Source: Campylobacteraceae bacterium
Lineage (GTDB): Bacteria > Campylobacterota > Campylobacteria > Campylobacterales > Sulfurovaceae
Length of the DNA: 7,733 bases
Reading direction: 5' to 3'
Assembly: GCA_026985495.1 (NCBI GenBank)
Contig: JALSQJ010000106.1
Location: forward strand, 1 to 7,733
Below, one piece after another: positions 5,525 to 7,733 of this stretch; the stretch's first letter is position 1; each line of letters starts with the position of its first letter. Below the pieces are notes generated by a model, which was not told where the DNA came from, searched no databases, and saw only the letters and a program-made list of their open reading frames with translations. Position numbers and translations under genes: made by a program.

Positions 5525-6921
5525 TCAATAACCCTATTTGCTAACATTGCACCATATCTATGTGCATATCTATCGTTTACAAGAACAACAACAACATAAA
5601 GCTCTCCTGTTGCCCCCTCTACGTAACCTGCAATGTTTTTAACATGTTTTATGGTTCCTGTCTTCATCCATGCACGACCATATACTACTGAATTTATAAA
5701 ACGGTTATGAATAGTACCATCTATACCTGCTATAGAGAGTGTATTCATCCAACGCTGTCCATAGTTTTTACCAGCATGATTTAAGAGATTGGCTAATGAC
5801 TTTGCTGTTATTTTTGAGGAGCGTGAGAGTCCAGAACCATTTGCAATAAAAGTTGTTCCTTTCTCTAAAATATAGAAACGACCTAAAATCTTCTCTATCG
5901 CCTTACGACTTTTATAGGTTGTACTAGGAGGTGAAAAACGCTTTGTACCTAACGTTAACATCACTTGACGTGCCATCAAGTTGTCTGATTTTTTAGCGAT
6001 GGTAGAGATGATATCCTCTAAAGGTTCAGAGTAGTGAGTAAATAGATATTTTGCACTTTTGGGTACTTTTTTTAATTTTAAACTACCTTTCATGTGAATA
6101 CCATTTTTATCCAAAGTATCTCTTAATGCATAATAGAATGCTCTATGAGGCATACTAACTACTTTACAGATGGTTCGTTTTCCACACCGTTTAGAGAGTT
6201 TTCCTGTTAAAAATATAGTAGAGCGTGAAGAGCTATTGGTCTGTATTTTTACTCTTGGCCAAGAGCGTCCTCTTCTACATGAACCATTTACAATATGTAA
6301 TTTATTGATAACTTTATAACTTTTATCAGGAACATCTTTTGAGATAGATACCCGTTTACCATGAGGAGTAATACAAAAAGTACTCTTTCTTTTGTTAAAC
6401 ATAATAGCATCTGGCATTGCATTATAAGGGCTATAAGTGTTGTTATCAAAACCAGAGGTGTTTCTAGAACTGACTTTAAATAGTGTTCTGTCAATAACAA
6501 TATTACCTATAATTTTAGAGATTCCAGCTATTCTAACTTGTGAAACAATATCATCAATATCTTTTGTAGCTAAAGTAGGGTCACCAGATGCCTTAACATA
6601 TAAATTACCTCTTAATACCCCATCTCTAATTCTCCCAGTGTAATAGAACTTAGTCTCCCAACGATAGTCAAAACCAAGCTCTAAAAGTGCAGAGTAGGTA
6701 GTAAGAAGTTTCATCACTGAAGCAGGAGAACGTTTCACATGAGTACGCCATGAAGCTATAGGTATATTTGAGTTGAGTGGTTGAATATATATACTATAGT
6801 TGTTTTTGTTTATAGGAATATCTGAAATCTCTTGAGCCAAATCATCAGGTAGGGTCTCTGCCCAACCAAATATAGAAAAAAAGAAAAAAACTGTAAATAA
6901 TAACCCTTTTAACAACCCCAT
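5503..6921 (-). CDS. dacB: D-alanyl-D-alanine carboxypeptidase/endopeptidase, PBP4 type (peptidase S13)
   Basis: Periplasmic low-molecular-mass penicillin-binding protein that trims the terminal D-Ala of peptidoglycan stem peptides and can cleave cross-links. From the ATG it has 472 residues, like E. coli DacB. An N-terminal signal peptide is clear: a Lys at 5, a Phe/Leu-rich core, and a likely cleavage after FGWA near residue 21. The acyl-serine motifs are in order: SVMK at 68-71 (nucleophile Ser68, Lys71), SDN at 312-314 and KTGT at 420-423, with NGSGLSR at 361-367; the long insert between SxxK and SxN is typical of class C PBPs. An in-frame TTG at 6925-6927 would add two residues, but AAGG at 6931-6934 is nine bases from the ATG and only three from the TTG, so I chose the ATG. 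Two T7 runs encode the signal core. mobA overlaps its 3' end by 22 bases. Confidence 0.95.
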   Translation of the reverse strand: MGLLKGLLFTVFFFFSIFGWAETLPDDLAQEISDIPINKNNYSIYIQPLNSNIPIASWRTHVKRSPASVMKLLTTYSALLELGFDYRWETKFYYTGRIRDGVLRGNLYVKASGDPTLATKDIDDIVSQVRIAGISKIIGNIVIDRTLFKVSSRNTSGFDNNTYSPYNAMPDAIMFNKRKSTFCITPHGKRVSISKDVPDKSYKVINKLHIVNGSCRRGRSWPRVKIQTNSSSRSTIFLTGKLSKRCGKRTICKVVSMPHRAFYYALRDTLDKNGIHMKGSLKLKKVPKSAKYLFTHYSEPLEDIISTIAKKSDNLMARQVMLTLGTKRFSPPSTTYKSRKAIEKILGRFYILEKGTTFIANGSGLSRSSKITAKSLANLLNHAGKNYGQRWMNTLSIAGIDGTIHNRFINSVVYGRAWMKTGTIKHVKNIAGYVEGATGELYVVVVLVNDRYAHRYGAMLANRVIEWVATQL

Positions 6922-6950
6922 ATGCAATAACCTTATTAATATTTTTTATG

Positions 6951-6956
6951 ATAATA
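6951..6956 (-). promoter_or_regulatory. Candidate -10 element for dacB-mobA
   Basis: TATTAT on the minus strand, about 30 bases before the dacB ATG, in the 78-base gap between dacB and the upstream small gene. One mismatch to TATAAT and no recognisable -35. The gap is long enough for a promoter, but readthrough from recJ is equally possible. Confidence 0.3.
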
Positions 6957-6999
6957 GTCAAAAAACAATTAAAGGGGGTATAAAAACCTCTATATCACA

Positions 7000-7344
7000 C
7001 TAACATACTAACCAATTCTCCATTTTAAACACATCTTCAGTGCAAGGCACTCCTCTCCACCCTCCTGAATCAAGATACATCATCTTCCCACCAAAATAAC
7101 CAACTACATACATCTCTTTGTAAATAGGATAGACTCCTCCTGAAAACATAGCAAAAATATCCTCATAGGAGGTAGGGTGCTGATAGTGTTCTAAATCGAG
7201 TGAGTGTAGGGCGATTAAGGCATAGTGAAGCATCTCATTTTTCATCATTTTAGAGCTTAAAACATAATATGATGGGTAAGCAATGGCAGGTTCACCATCT
7301 ATTAATTCAGATATGTAGAGTCTCTCTTTTTTTTTATTGAACAT
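7000..7344 (-). CDS. Conserved-looking small protein of unknown function
   Basis: I do not recognise this 114-residue protein. It has no signal peptide or membrane segment, so it is probably cytoplasmic. It starts basic (MFNKKKERLYISEL) and is rich in aromatic residues and methionine: 12 Tyr, 5 Phe, 2 Trp and 9 Met. A Gly/aromatic block, YFGGKMMYLDSGGWRG, lies at residues 83-98, and Cys residues are at 101 and at the very C-terminus. It appears to be a small alpha/beta domain, with helical 30-50 and strand-like 71-91. Reality is supported by AAAAGAG at 7351-7357, six bases before the ATG and overlapping the recJ stop codon, and by tight packing (11-base gap) after recJ, which suggests coupling. 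A nine-A run lies across codons 3-6. Alternatives cannot be ranked without a profile search. Confidence 0.75.
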   Translation of the reverse strand: MFNKKKERLYISELIDGEPAIAYPSYYVLSSKMMKNEMLHYALIALHSLDLEHYQHPTSYEDIFAMFSGGVYPIYKEMYVVGYFGGKMMYLDSGGWRGVPCTEDVFKMENWLVC

Positions 7345-7355
7345 TAATTACTCTT

Positions 7356-7733
7356 TTAAACTATCTTCTCAACCATCAATTGTAGAGTAACTCTATTATT
7401 AAAGTGGTTCTCATTGACACCGTAAATCACATCTACTACTTGACCTATATAAAAAACCTCTTTACTCTTAAAGAGTACAGCTTGTTGGGTTACTCCATTT
7501 TGTGAAAAAGTAAAACGCCGATGCTCTTTCTCTTTTCCCATCTCTTGCACATCTTCAATAACGACGTTTTTAGAGATAAACTTAACGCGTGGATTACCTT
7601 GACCATACGGTTCAAAAGCCTTTAAGATATTCACTAAAGTAAAATCTATATGTGAAAAACTCAACTCTCCCAAAATATCAGGGTCAATCAGTTGCTCCTC
7701 ATAGTTCTCTTTTTGATACTCTTTGTTAATTTG
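7356..7733 (-). CDS. recJ: Single-stranded-DNA-specific exonuclease RecJ (partial, C-terminal part only)
   Basis: C-terminal 125 residues of RecJ, the 5'-to-3' single-strand exonuclease of recombination and mismatch repair; the catalytic DHH/DHHA1 domains lie beyond the right edge. The frame is open to the window edge with no stop, so the TTG near 7673 is not a real start. The segment is the RecJ OB-fold (nucleic-acid-binding) region. It shows the family hallmark LKAFEPYGQGNPRVKF (generic form L..lePfGxGNPxPxF), then the KEHRRFTFSQNGV strand, AVLFKSKE, the GQVVDVIYGVNEN strand and a final VTLQLMVEKIV, matching the usual lqlxixdi ending. It ends with TAA at 7356-7358, overlapping the ribosome-binding site of the next gene. 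The family call rests on this domain only. Confidence 0.88.
   Translation of the reverse strand, partial: QINKEYQKENYEEQLIDPDILGELSFSHIDFTLVNILKAFEPYGQGNPRVKFISKNVVIEDVQEMGKEKEHRRFTFSQNGVTQQAVLFKSKEVFYIGQVVDVIYGVNENHFNNRVTLQLMVEKIV

Noticed and set aside
6288..6643. Open frames overlapping the middle of dacB on both strands
   Set aside because: dacB is intact here with all its active-site motifs; these frames lack ribosome-binding sites and domains.
6922..6927. TTG start adding two residues to dacB
   Set aside because: The TTG would be only three bases from the AAGG site, while the ATG two codons later has a workable nine-base spacing and gives a normal signal peptide.
6970..6992. Possible terminator hairpin between the small gene and dacB
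   Set aside because: On the minus-strand transcript only GGT/ACC plus mismatched flanks can pair, and the U-rich sequence after it is interrupted; too weak to call.
1..7733. Search for CRISPR arrays, tRNA genes, transposons, toxin-antitoxin pairs, defence genes or a new multi-gene system
   Set aside because: No regular spaced repeats, tRNA-like folds, inverted terminal repeats or transposase motifs were seen. Apart from the one unrecognised small protein and the TPR lipoprotein, every gene is a known family in an ordinary core setting.

Overview
The window looks like ordinary core chromosome of an AT-rich Campylobacterota (epsilonproteobacterium), probably a Sulfurimonas/Sulfurovum/Arcobacter-type relative. 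The grounds are the low GC content, A/T-biased codons, near-consensus GATATAATAT promoter -10 elements without a clear -35, and the style of the ClpP, Def, PurM, LysR, MobA and PBP4 proteins. The genus is an inference; no rRNA or other marker is present. I see no tRNA or rRNA gene, CRISPR array, insertion sequence, integrase or phage gene, and no stretch above 300 bases lacks a gene.

Layout. (1) 1-988, plus strand: the 3' part of clpP followed 8 bases later by def, a protein quality-control/maturation pair. (2) 1008-2903, minus strand: a TPR-repeat lipoprotein whose stop codon directly abuts the start of a YhiN/HI0933-type flavoprotein; this pair converges on def across 19 bases. (3) 2904-2990: a divergent promoter region. 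(4) 2991-3986, plus: purM, followed by a plausible intrinsic terminator. (5) 4065-4988, plus: a LysR-type regulator whose extended -10 promoter lies only six bases before the ATG. (6) 4952-7733, minus: in transcription order the 3' end of recJ, a 114-residue protein I do not recognise, dacB (PBP4-type D-Ala-D-Ala carboxypeptidase) and mobA (molybdenum cofactor guanylyltransferase). The mobA 3' end overlaps the lysR 3' end by 37 bases.

The genes serve unrelated housekeeping functions (proteolysis, deformylation, purine synthesis, recombination, peptidoglycan, molybdenum cofactor), packed tightly and often with overlaps, as is usual for compact genomes of this group. I found no evidence of a new defence, mobile or biosynthetic system. 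The points most worth a second look are the apparently leaderless lysR transcript with three AATATT hexamers at exact 16-base intervals, the antisense lysR/mobA overlap, and the unrecognised small gene between recJ and dacB with an A9 run at its start.
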